A DNA stretch of 51,092 nt from Oscillospiraceae bacterium (lineage in GTDB: Bacteria > Bacillota > Clostridia > Oscillospirales > Oscillospiraceae): positions 1-51,092 of the forward strand of contig WRBE01000014.1 of the NCBI GenBank assembly GCA_009779845.1. Direction: 5' to 3'. This document shows, in pieces, positions 43,825 to 51,092 of the stretch (position 1 is its first letter; the number at the start of each line of letters is the position of its first letter). Position numbers and translations under genes: made by a program. The notes below the pieces were generated by a model. That model saw nothing but the letters and a program-made list of their open reading frames with translations, was not told the origin of the DNA and did no database searches.

Positions 43825-44666
43825 TGGAACTCAAACGTGACCCCAGAGCCCCAATGATCCCGGAGCGAGATCGGGACAAACGCCCGGCCTTAGAGTGTGT
43901 CGGCCTCGGTATCGACTTCGGCGGCCTCACAGCGGTGGATGATTTTAACATCACCATCGCCCCTACGGAAATTTGCGGACTCATCGGCCCCAATGGGGCG
44001 GGGAAGACCACCATATTCAACCTGCTTACCAAAGTCTATCGGCCCACCCGTGGTTCGATTTATCTAGACGGCAAGGACACCAAGAGCATGAACACCACCC
44101 AAGCCAACCGGGCGGGGCTTGCTCGGACATTTCAGAATATCCGGCTGTTCAAGGAACTTTCGGTATTGGATAACGTGCTGGTTGGTTTGCATAATGAGAT
44201 GGACTACCGAGTGGCCGGGGCGTTATTCCGTCTACCGGGCTATTGGCGGGCCGAGCGGATTGCCAAAGGCCGGGCGAAAGAGCTTCTTTCTATTTTCGGC
44301 ATGGAGGGCATGGCATACCATAAGGCAGGCAGCTTGCCCTACGGTTCCCAGCGGCGACTAGAGATTGTCCGGGCCCTTGCCACAAACCCGGCCGTATTGC
44401 TTTTAGACGAGCCTGCCGCCGGGATGAATCCAGCGGAGACGGATGATTTGATGCACAACATCAAGAAAATTCAAGAGACGTTCCAAATCGCCATTGTATT
44501 AATCGAGCACGACATGCAACTGGTTATGGGGATTTGCGAAGGCGTGGCGGTGCTAAATTATGGTCGTCTCATCGCCAAAGGAACCCCGGCGGAGATTCAA
44601 AGTAACCCCAAGGTCATCGAGGCATACTTGGGCACAGGAGGGGGTGGCGATGATGCTGCAAGTTAA
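43824..44666 (+). CDS. livG: Branched-chain amino-acid type ABC ATPase LivG
   Basis: 280 aa, GGGGG upstream. Walker A GPNGAGKTTIFN (about 57), LARTFQNIRLFKELSVLDNV (Q-loop), SLPYGSQRRLEIVRAL (signature with YGSQ instead of the usual YGxQ/SGGQ form) and LLLDEPAAGMNP. The 3' end overlaps livF by 17 nt. Confidence 0.93.
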   Translation: MELKRDPRAPMIPERDRDKRPALECVGLGIDFGGLTAVDDFNITIAPTEICGLIGPNGAGKTTIFNLLTKVYRPTRGSIYLDGKDTKSMNTTQANRAGLARTFQNIRLFKELSVLDNVLVGLHNEMDYRVAGALFRLPGYWRAERIAKGRAKELLSIFGMEGMAYHKAGSLPYGSQRRLEIVRALATNPAVLLLDEPAAGMNPAETDDLMHNIKKIQETFQIAIVLIEHDMQLVMGICEGVAVLNYGRLIAKGTPAEIQSNPKVIEAYLGTGGGGDDAAS

Positions 44667-45354
44667 AAACATGAATGTCTACTACGGCAGTATCTACGCC
44701 GTGAAAGACGTGAGTTTCCATGTGGAAGAAGGGGAGACTGTGACCCTAATCGGTGCAAATGGGGCGGGGAAGAGTACGATATTAAAAACCATCTCCGGCC
44801 TGCTCCGCAGTAAAACCGGCTCTATCTCCTTTGCCGGGGAAGAGATTAGCAACACCCCATCTCATGCCATCGTCAAACGGGGCTTGGCCCAAGTGCCGGA
44901 GGGTCGGCGGGTATTTTTGCAAATGAGTGTGCAAGAAAACCTAGAAATGGGCCACTACACCCAGCCCGGCGGCACCATGGATGAGCGGATTACAGAGGTG
45001 TACCAGCGGTTCCCCCGACTAAAAGAGCGGTACAAGCAACACGCAGGTACCCTCTCCGGCGGGGAACAACAGATGCTGGCCATGGGCCGTGCCTTGATGA
45101 GCCGTCCACGGCTTTTAATGCTAGACGAGCCGTCTATGGGGCTTGCCCCTCTGTTGGTGGAGCAGATTTTTGAGATTATCAAAGAACTCCACGCAGGCGG
45201 CACCACGGTGTTATTGGTAGAGCAAAACGCCAACATGGCCCTCACCGTAGCCGACCGTGGCTATGTGTTAGAGACCGGAAAGATCGTGCTGGCGGATAGT
45301 GCCAAAGCGTTGCTGGAAAATGACGCAGTGCGGAAGGCGTATTTGGGTGGATAG
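44650..45354 (+). CDS. livF: Branched-chain amino-acid type ABC ATPase LivF
   Basis: 234 aa from ATG 44650, with AGGAGG inside the livG end. Walker A GANGAGKSTILK, RGLAQVPEGRRVFLQMSVQENLEMG, LSGGEQQMLAMGRALMSRP and LMLDEPSMGLAPLLVEQIFEII are all present. Last gene of the operon. Confidence 0.95.
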   Translation: MMLQVKNMNVYYGSIYAVKDVSFHVEEGETVTLIGANGAGKSTILKTISGLLRSKTGSISFAGEEISNTPSHAIVKRGLAQVPEGRRVFLQMSVQENLEMGHYTQPGGTMDERITEVYQRFPRLKERYKQHAGTLSGGEQQMLAMGRALMSRPRLLMLDEPSMGLAPLLVEQIFEIIKELHAGGTTVLLVEQNANMALTVADRGYVLETGKIVLADSAKALLENDAVRKAYLGG

Positions 45355-45363
45355 ATGATGTTG

Positions 45364-45399
45364 ACATCCCCGCATCCATAGAGTGCGGGGATGTTTTTT
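45364..45399 (+). terminator. Terminator of the liv operon
   Basis: ACATCCCCGCA and TGCGGGGATGT form an 11-bp stem with a 9-nt loop and six T. Confidence 0.95.
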
Positions 45400-45417
45400 A
45401 TGTTTGGGTTGTTCTGG

Positions 45418-45550
45418 AAAAAGGGGCCAGCGCAGATTGCGCTGGTCCCATTGTGCGTCAAGTGGTTTGGCGATACTTTTCTCCTTCGACGAACGCCGAC
45501 ATAGACCGCCACCCGGGTCGGAAATACCGTAAAATATCTGCATTATATAA
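45418..45550 (-). ncRNA. Candidate small transcript, about 130 nt, unidentified
   Basis: On the minus strand a promoter (CTGACA, 17 nt, TATAAT; 45585-45557) is followed about 110 nt later by a terminator. That terminator has CCAGCGCA/TGCGCTGG arms extended by GGG/CCC, then five T at 45422-45418. Between them no good ribosome site or conserved protein is seen. The RNA has complementary ends (GGCG...CGCC) around a TCGGCGTTCGTCGA hairpin. No known RNA family is recognised. It could be a small regulatory RNA or a short-peptide gene. Confidence 0.45.
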
Positions 45551-45556
45551 GAAGAA

Positions 45557-45585
45557 ATTATATATCCGTTTTTGCATGTTGTCAG
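45557..45585 (-). promoter_or_regulatory. Promoter of the candidate small transcript
   Basis: CTGACA (45585-45580), 17 nt, TATAAT (45562-45557) on the minus strand, divergent from the glycoside hydrolase gene. Confidence 0.5.
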
Positions 45586-45755
45586 TATAATTGAGAAAAT
45601 AGGGGAAATAAGCAAAAAACTTGTGGGAAATGCTTATGTTAATGTATTAAACTTTAACAGAAAGGAGATTGAAACGAAGAGTTGATGTGCGCTCCAAGAA
45701 GCTTAGGTCAGGAAGTAACAGCAGACAAATAACAACATAATGGAGGAATTTGTTC
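45586..45755. other. Leader region of the GH127 gene
   Basis: No gene seen. A possible promoter TTGTGG-N18-TATTAA lies at about 45623-45652. A second ribosome-site-like AGAAAGGAG at 45659-45667 has no useful start codon after it. Confidence 0.35.
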
Positions 45756-48700
45756 ATGAGAAAAGGTTTTATGAAAAAGGCACTTTGCATCTTACTAGTG
45801 ATAGGACTCCTCGCACCGTTTGCGCCAGTGGGTGCCATAGCGATCTCTGACGCTGGACACACACTCACGACAAGCATTGAGCCGGAAAGACTTGTCATTC
45901 CGGGCAGTACCAACCTCGCCCGCAGGGCATTCACCGGCACCGGCGGTACAGCAGGTGTCCAGAACGACTTTGATGTCCGCATTTCCGGGCCGCGTATTAA
46001 CGGCGGCACCATATTAAACGTACTTAACGACGGACAAGCGGCATTCCCGCTCACCACAGGTTCTGCGTTTAATACGTGGGGCGGCGCAGCCGGAACAACC
46101 GGCGACCCATACCATTTGACTCTTTCTTGGCCGGAGCCGAAAGTGATTACAGGCTCCAGCATCAGATGGTGGATCTGGACAGACACCGGTGTCGCATGGC
46201 CGGTGACTGCGTTTATTGAATATTCCATGGACGAGCTTCCTAACAGCCATCCGCCCCAAATGACAACCATGGGCAACATGGAAGCGACGTATCCCCATCT
46301 TGCCGACTTGGCAAATCTAAACTGGACAAGGGTATATTCTGCCGGGACGGCGCATAATGCGAATACGCCCGGTCAATCATCTATCCACAACACACTCTGG
46401 AATAACCTTGTGTTTGAAGAGCCGATTTTGGCAAGACATGTTCGCGTAACAGTCGTCAGCAGAGGCGCTACCGGCACCGCACCCGGATTCGGTGTAAACC
46501 GATGGCATGTACACGGCTTTGAGGCAGACGATCAGACGAGAGACGTGTACGCATTGGATGCACGTATGTTCCAAAACATAATTTCCAATATTGCCCTCCC
46601 CGCCGTTGGAGCAGAGGGGAGCCTTATCACTTGGTCAGGTTCGACCAACGCCGCTTTGGCCAATGACGGCACCGTTACCCGTCCGCCGGTTGGCGCAGCT
46701 CCCGCTACGGGTACGATCACGGCGACAGCAACGGACCCGAATAATCCAGCCAATTCTGTAACACGGACGTTTAACTTCAACGTACTGCCTGTTCCGAATG
46801 TGCAGGAAGTTATGGATGCGATTGATTTAGGTGTTCTGGAAGACCGGATCACGAATTTAGATGTCCCAACGTCCACCGGAGACGGTGTCACGATTACTTG
46901 GGAAAGCGACTCGTGGTATGTGTGGAGTGACGGCACCGTATTGCGCCCGCCGCTGGGCCAGCCGGACGCAACGGTTGTATTGACCGCCACAGGTACATAT
47001 GATGGAGTTTCGGTTACCAGACAATTTACCGTAACCGTACCGGCTCATGTGGACGATGGCATGAGAGCGATTGTTTCGGCAGAGAGCCCGGTAATCGACC
47101 AGCCGGTCGGCACCGCACCTCGGCTGCCCAACCATGTGTTGGTAACATACAACGATGACACAGTCGAAATGCGCCGGGTTCGCTGGGACGGCCACACGAC
47201 CCCAGAGCAAATTGCCCAGACCAATATGCCGTTGGGGCATCAATGGACCTTGGGCGGCGTTATTATGGGAGACGGCTTCCCGGTAACGGCAGACATTACA
47301 GTTGTAGCCGAACCGTGGGAAATCCCGTCGAACGTTCCCAGCGCCGCGGCGCTCCCTTGGGGTGCTGTGACCGTTGACAATGATCCTGACGGAGAAATGA
47401 ACAGACTGACACAAAACAGAGCCGGATCGATTAATTATATCTTAAACCTACCCATTGACCGATATATCCGGCCCTTCAGAGAGGCCTATGGCCTGTGTGT
47501 GGGATATGGTTTACCTCTGGGACATATCGACAGATACCGCCCCGGTGTTGGCTGGTGGCAAAAGTTGAGAGGGTTTGGCTCCGGCCACTACATGACCGGG
47601 CTGGCTTTGGCGTACGCATCTCCTGTCACTACAGGTCAACGGATTGAGTTGCTGGAGAGAATGGAGCGCATGACAAGAGAACTGCGCCAGATGCAGGAAA
47701 TGACCATGGGCATCCCGATCCCGGCAAATATTGCCGACCCCGCTTGGCAGATGACAGACACATCGGCCGGTCCGGTCCGTGACGGTGTTAATCCGGGCGT
47801 AGAGCACCCCACGGAAAACAGATTCTGGGAAGCCAGAGACTTCTTGGGCCACTTGAACTTAGACGGCACTTGGTTCGTGTACGGTGACCCTGTGTACGGC
47901 GACCCCGTGCCGGCAGCTGCCCCGGCCCCACCAACCGGCGTCAACGCGTTCCCCACGGGGGCCACCCCGATACCGGGCAGACCGGGTGAGTTTCGGACGC
48001 ACGAGGAATCCATAGCCGACTGGCGTGTCATGCGGCTGAGAACATCACCCTACGGCACACTGCAAAACTGGATCGGCGAGATCCCGGACAGAGGTGATGG
48101 AGGTTCTGTAGGCGGTGGAGGTACCGGTGCTTGGCCAACTAACAGATTCGTTGTTGGGCATGCCCCCAATCCTCTGGAATTCGGCTGGGGCCATTTGAAT
48201 GCGATCCCCCCCCACCACATTGTAGGGAATGAAGCATATCTGGGCTACAATGATGCGGGCAACGGCGTATGGGCACCGTATTACGGCTATCATAAAGTAG
48301 CGGCCGGGCTGGTTGATATTTTCAATACGCTGGATGGCAACGACACCGTTTATACATTGAACGGGCGGCAAGTCAGCACACAGGAAATCGCCGACATGGC
48401 CATCCAAATCGCCTTGGATATGGGCATTTGGATGGATAACAGATTCTACCACCGCACCAGAGAAGGGTTCGTACCTCCCGGTGTGACAACAGGAAACGCC
48501 ACGTTCTCCACCAGCCGTCCCGGCTATCGTGCCACCTCTTGGGGTCAGTACATTGCGGGTGAGTTCGGCGGCATCAATGAAACGATGGCGAGACTCTACC
48601 TCTTGACCAGAGACGACGCCAGATTTACACACGATCCGAGACAACTGCGCGCAGCGGAGGCCTTCTGGAACGACGGTGCCAGCGGCGACACGAACAACCA

Positions 48701-51092
48701 ACCGTTCTACACGGCGTTGGCGGAAAACAGAGACTCCATCCGTGAGCTGCACGCTAACACGCATATTCCGATGATCACGGGTCTGCTCTGGAAATATAGA
48801 GCCTCTAATGATCCGATCGATTGGAACATCGCATACAACTTCTGGAATTACAATCTGGGACGTTATGCGTGGGCCACCGGTAATGTAAAGGGTAACATCA
48901 GAAACATTGAATTGTATGTCGGTGCGTACAACCAAGTGCATCACTTGCTGGCACACACCGGCGCCAATGAGACATGTGCGGCGTACAACTTGATGAAGCT
49001 GGGCAAGTACTTAAAAGAGCATGATCCGGACAACGCCGCATTCTCCGATCACATTGAGCGCCTGTTCATCGGCCAGATGATCGGTTCTCATGTCGCGGGC
49101 AGCCAAACCAATCAGAACACCTACCACTACCCGATCCACCAGGGCACCATAAGAAGCAGGGGCGGCGCAACATCTCCCGACTCTTCCTGCTGTGCGGGCA
49201 CCGGCTTGGAAAACCACGTCAAGTATCAGGATGCCATCTACTTCACCTCGACAGATAACGAAACCCTCTGGGTAAGCTTGTATAAGCCTTCCACCGCCAC
49301 ATGGGCGGCACAAGATGTCGTTATCACCCAAGAAACTGTTTGGCCGTCCGAGGTAGCGACCTTCACGGTAGAGCCGGGTGCAGGTACGGACGAATTTGAA
49401 ATGAGATTTCGTGTACCGTTCTGGGCGACAAGTAACTTTGACATCCTACTCAACGGCGTGTCATTAAAAGCACTCAACGGCGGTGCTTTTACGCCCACCA
49501 CCTATGCCACAACAGGCGTTCGGACATGGTCGGACACAGATGTGGTTGAAGTCTACATGCCGTGGGATGTTTGGATTGACTATCTTCCAACCATGCATCG
49601 GGGCCGCTGGGTCGGCGCCGTGATGTACGGCCCGGTATTGATGGCAACCACAGGCATTGAAGGTTCCGGCACTTCTGCGCCGAACGCAGCGCAACTGGCG
49701 ATCCGCAATGAGTTCAGAGATGCTTGGCTGGAAGTTGACTCTTTCTTAACAACAGTCAACCAAGGCGAAACATGTGACGATGCGACGATCACGATTGTTC
49801 CAAGGCGGCAGATGGGTGTCGGTGCGATTGATGCGGTACCCGGCGTTGCCAACAATGCGACACGCCACGTACCTGCACTGAACATCATGGTCAGCGGTAC
49901 GGAGCGAGAGTTTTTACCACATTTCTTCGTAGGCGGCCCCGGGCACGCCAACTTCACCACATACTTTATGATCGACATACAGGGAAGCGCTTGGTTTGAT
50001 GAAAAATACGACCTCTTTGACTTGCTGATTATGGGCAGAAGAATGGTCGAGTCCGGGGCGTTTACCGATGATAGCGTGGCACCACTTCAACGTGCGCTCA
50101 CAACCGGTGCAAACATCTATAATGCCGAAGGCTCTATCCTACCTGAAATTACAGCCGCGATTAGAGCCATTGAGGATGCAATTGCGGGACTGGTAGAGAG
50201 ACCTGACGCCGAGCTACCGATTGCCGAGCTGGAAGCGTTGCTGGCCTATGCCGCGACATACGATAAAGAAGACTTCACTTGGGACAGCTTTGCAACCCTC
50301 GAGGATGCAATCGCAAGTGGGGAAGCAGCCCTAGCGGCTACACCGCGGACGGCTGTCGAAATCATAACGGCAATCAGCCAGATCGAAGCCGCAATCAGAT
50401 ACTTGGTTCCCGCGGACGCCGTGAACAAAGATGCGCTACGGGTAGCGCTGGCCGCCGCAGACGTGAACGTGAACCCCTTCGTTCTTCTGGGAGATAGGAG
50501 ATGGGAGGAGAACTGGTACTCCAGCTTCACGCGCTTATCTTGGCATGAGTATATTAAATTAAGAGAAGAGGCCCGCGCTGTTTATAACAGCCGTTTCTAC
50601 ACCGACTTTGTCATCGTTCCCGACAATGGCTCCGTCCCCGGCGAGGCGGTTGGAACCTTTGTCGAAACAAGGAACTTCAGCCAGAGAGAGGTTGATGACA
50701 TAACCCGCAGGCTGAACGAGATGGGGCTTCTCAATGCTGAACTGGCCGATGAGCGAGAATGCCTGAGAGATATACTGGATCGGTTGGCGGCTCTTGACCG
50801 TGCGAGATTGACCGCCGAAGAGATCGCAGCGCTTGATGCGGCACTTGTGTCCGGTGAAGAGCGGTACGTCTACGCCAGCCTGACCTTCCTTGAGCGGGAT
50901 GGTATTGTACAGGAGCTAACAGAACTCTACAAGGAGTTGACCACAGCAGCGGGCGACGGGATGTCCCTGGTACTCGAGACAGTGACCGCGGCGCCTGGGG
51001 AGAGCGTGGAGGTATCGCTCTCGGTAGAGAACAATGTCGGCCTGAGCACGGCGGACATACACATAGAGTTTGCAGACGACGATATCGAGCTA
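45756..51092 (+). CDS. Secreted multidomain GH127/DUF1680 glycoside hydrolase, open at right edge
   Basis: 1779 codons without a stop, ATG 45756 with TGGAGGA upstream. Residues 1-32 are a signal peptide (FMKKALCILLVIGLLAPFAPVGAIA). About 40-250 is a discoidin-like domain, about 255-430 two degenerate bacterial Ig domains, and about 430-525 a Big_4-like domain (VRWDG, WTLGGVI). The (alpha/alpha)6 catalytic domain spans about 560-1250: GHYMTGLALAYA (about 609), GGINETMARLY (E942), E1072-T-C1074 and C1145-C1146, equal to the Zn-binding Glu/Cys set of Bifidobacterium HypBA1. A FIVAR-like helical region (about 1470-1560) and the start of a cohesin-like beta domain (from about 1735) follow. Likely a beta-L-arabinofuranosidase acting on plant polysaccharide; the specificity is inferred. 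Confidence 0.88.
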   Translation, partial: MRKGFMKKALCILLVIGLLAPFAPVGAIAISDAGHTLTTSIEPERLVIPGSTNLARRAFTGTGGTAGVQNDFDVRISGPRINGGTILNVLNDGQAAFPLTTGSAFNTWGGAAGTTGDPYHLTLSWPEPKVITGSSIRWWIWTDTGVAWPVTAFIEYSMDELPNSHPPQMTTMGNMEATYPHLADLANLNWTRVYSAGTAHNANTPGQSSIHNTLWNNLVFEEPILARHVRVTVVSRGATGTAPGFGVNRWHVHGFEADDQTRDVYALDARMFQNIISNIALPAVGAEGSLITWSGSTNAALANDGTVTRPPVGAAPATGTITATATDPNNPANSVTRTFNFNVLPVPNVQEVMDAIDLGVLEDRITNLDVPTSTGDGVTITWESDSWYVWSDGTVLRPPLGQPDATVVLTATGTYDGVSVTRQFTVTVPAHVDDGMRAIVSAESPVIDQPVGTAPRLPNHVLVTYNDDTVEMRRVRWDGHTTPEQIAQTNMPLGHQWTLGGVIMGDGFPVTADITVVAEPWEIPSNVPSAAALPWGAVTVDNDPDGEMNRLTQNRAGSINYILNLPIDRYIRPFREAYGLCVGYGLPLGHIDRYRPGVGWWQKLRGFGSGHYMTGLALAYASPVTTGQRIELLERMERMTRELRQMQEMTMGIPIPANIADPAWQMTDTSAGPVRDGVNPGVEHPTENRFWEARDFLGHLNLDGTWFVYGDPVYGDPVPAAAPAPPTGVNAFPTGATPIPGRPGEFRTHEESIADWRVMRLRTSPYGTLQNWIGEIPDRGDGGSVGGGGTGAWPTNRFVVGHAPNPLEFGWGHLNAIPPHHIVGNEAYLGYNDAGNGVWAPYYGYHKVAAGLVDIFNTLDGNDTVYTLNGRQVSTQEIADMAIQIALDMGIWMDNRFYHRTREGFVPPGVTTGNATFSTSRPGYRATSWGQYIAGEFGGINETMARLYLLTRDDARFTHDPRQLRAAEAFWNDGASGDTNNQPFYTALAENRDSIRELHANTHIPMITGLLWKYRASNDPIDWNIAYNFWNYNLGRYAWATGNVKGNIRNIELYVGAYNQVHHLLAHTGANETCAAYNLMKLGKYLKEHDPDNAAFSDHIERLFIGQMIGSHVAGSQTNQNTYHYPIHQGTIRSRGGATSPDSSCCAGTGLENHVKYQDAIYFTSTDNETLWVSLYKPSTATWAAQDVVITQETVWPSEVATFTVEPGAGTDEFEMRFRVPFWATSNFDILLNGVSLKALNGGAFTPTTYATTGVRTWSDTDVVEVYMPWDVWIDYLPTMHRGRWVGAVMYGPVLMATTGIEGSGTSAPNAAQLAIRNEFRDAWLEVDSFLTTVNQGETCDDATITIVPRRQMGVGAIDAVPGVANNATRHVPALNIMVSGTEREFLPHFFVGGPGHANFTTYFMIDIQGSAWFDEKYDLFDLLIMGRRMVESGAFTDDSVAPLQRALTTGANIYNAEGSILPEITAAIRAIEDAIAGLVERPDAELPIAELEALLAYAATYDKEDFTWDSFATLEDAIASGEAALAATPRTAVEIITAISQIEAAIRYLVPADAVNKDALRVALAAADVNVNPFVLLGDRRWEENWYSSFTRLSWHEYIKLREEARAVYNSRFYTDFVIVPDNGSVPGEAVGTFVETRNFSQREVDDITRRLNEMGLLNAELADERECLRDILDRLAALDRARLTAEEIAALDAALVSGEERYVYASLTFLERDGIVQELTELYKELTTAAGDGMSLVLETVTAAPGESVEVSLSVENNVGLSTADIHIEFADDDIEL

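Noticed and set aside
45646-51092. Minus-strand open frames opposite the GH127 gene
   Set aside because: The plus strand is continuously open with clear catalytic motifs and a signal peptide; the opposite frames are shadows.

Overview
The window looks like a chromosomal segment of a low-GC Gram-positive, spore-forming anaerobe of the class Clostridia. The evidence is spoIIID and a SpoIIM-like gene, formate-tetrahydrofolate ligase, a FabK-type fatty-acid operon, a T-box leader, an S-layer-homology surface protein, strong Shine-Dalgarno sites and frequent TTG/GTG starts. Species cannot be named from the sequence alone.

Layout. (1) Positions 1-8000 are an accessory island. They hold a truncated Rhs/YD-repeat gene running off the left edge, two orphan Rhs tips (each with a separate C-terminal domain and a neighbouring putative immunity gene), a large serine recombinase split into two halves on opposite strands, a TnpW-like gene, a Rep_trans-type initiator/relaxase of Tn916/ICEBs1 type with an oriT-like inverted repeat upstream, a block of 86-bp tandem repeats, and a Bro-N (phage antirepressor-like) gene. 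(2) 8027-11945, minus strand: a four-gene operon of a membrane protein with a large external, possibly alkaline-phosphatase-like domain, a 64-aa membrane protein, a SAM methyltransferase and an HD phosphohydrolase. (3) 12100-18779, plus strand: spoIIID, a FetAB-like ABC exporter, a Cys-rich small protein, fhs, spoIIM-like, xerD and a polytopic membrane protein. (4) 19104-28610: a complete type II fatty-acid synthesis operon, fabH-acpP-fabK-fabD-(flavodoxin)-fabG-fabF-accB-fabZ-accC-accD-accA. (5) 28640-32120: remains of a tryptophan operon: the 3' half of a T-box, a 5'-truncated trpB and an internally deleted trpA, separated by a recombinase fragment and an intact serine hydrolase. (6) 32166-40420: a 1543-aa RCC1/Ig-like/SLH surface protein, a frameshifted acyltransferase-like pseudogene, a cupin and a TPR-DUF2971 protein. 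(7) 40672-45354: a livKHMGF-type ABC importer operon. (8) 45756 to the right edge: a secreted multidomain GH127/DUF1680 glycoside hydrolase, still open at the edge, preceded by a divergent candidate small transcript.

How it fits together: regions 3, 4 and 7 are ordinary core metabolism and sporulation genes. Regions 1, 5 and 6 show repeated rearrangement. The most unusual signal is in region 1. Both orphan Rhs tips begin with the same 36-bp sequence and leave homology at the same nucleotide. At one of them that nucleotide is the exact breakpoint of the split recombinase gene, whose other breakpoint carries a degenerate copy of the motif. This suggests site-specific traffic of Rhs toxin tips.
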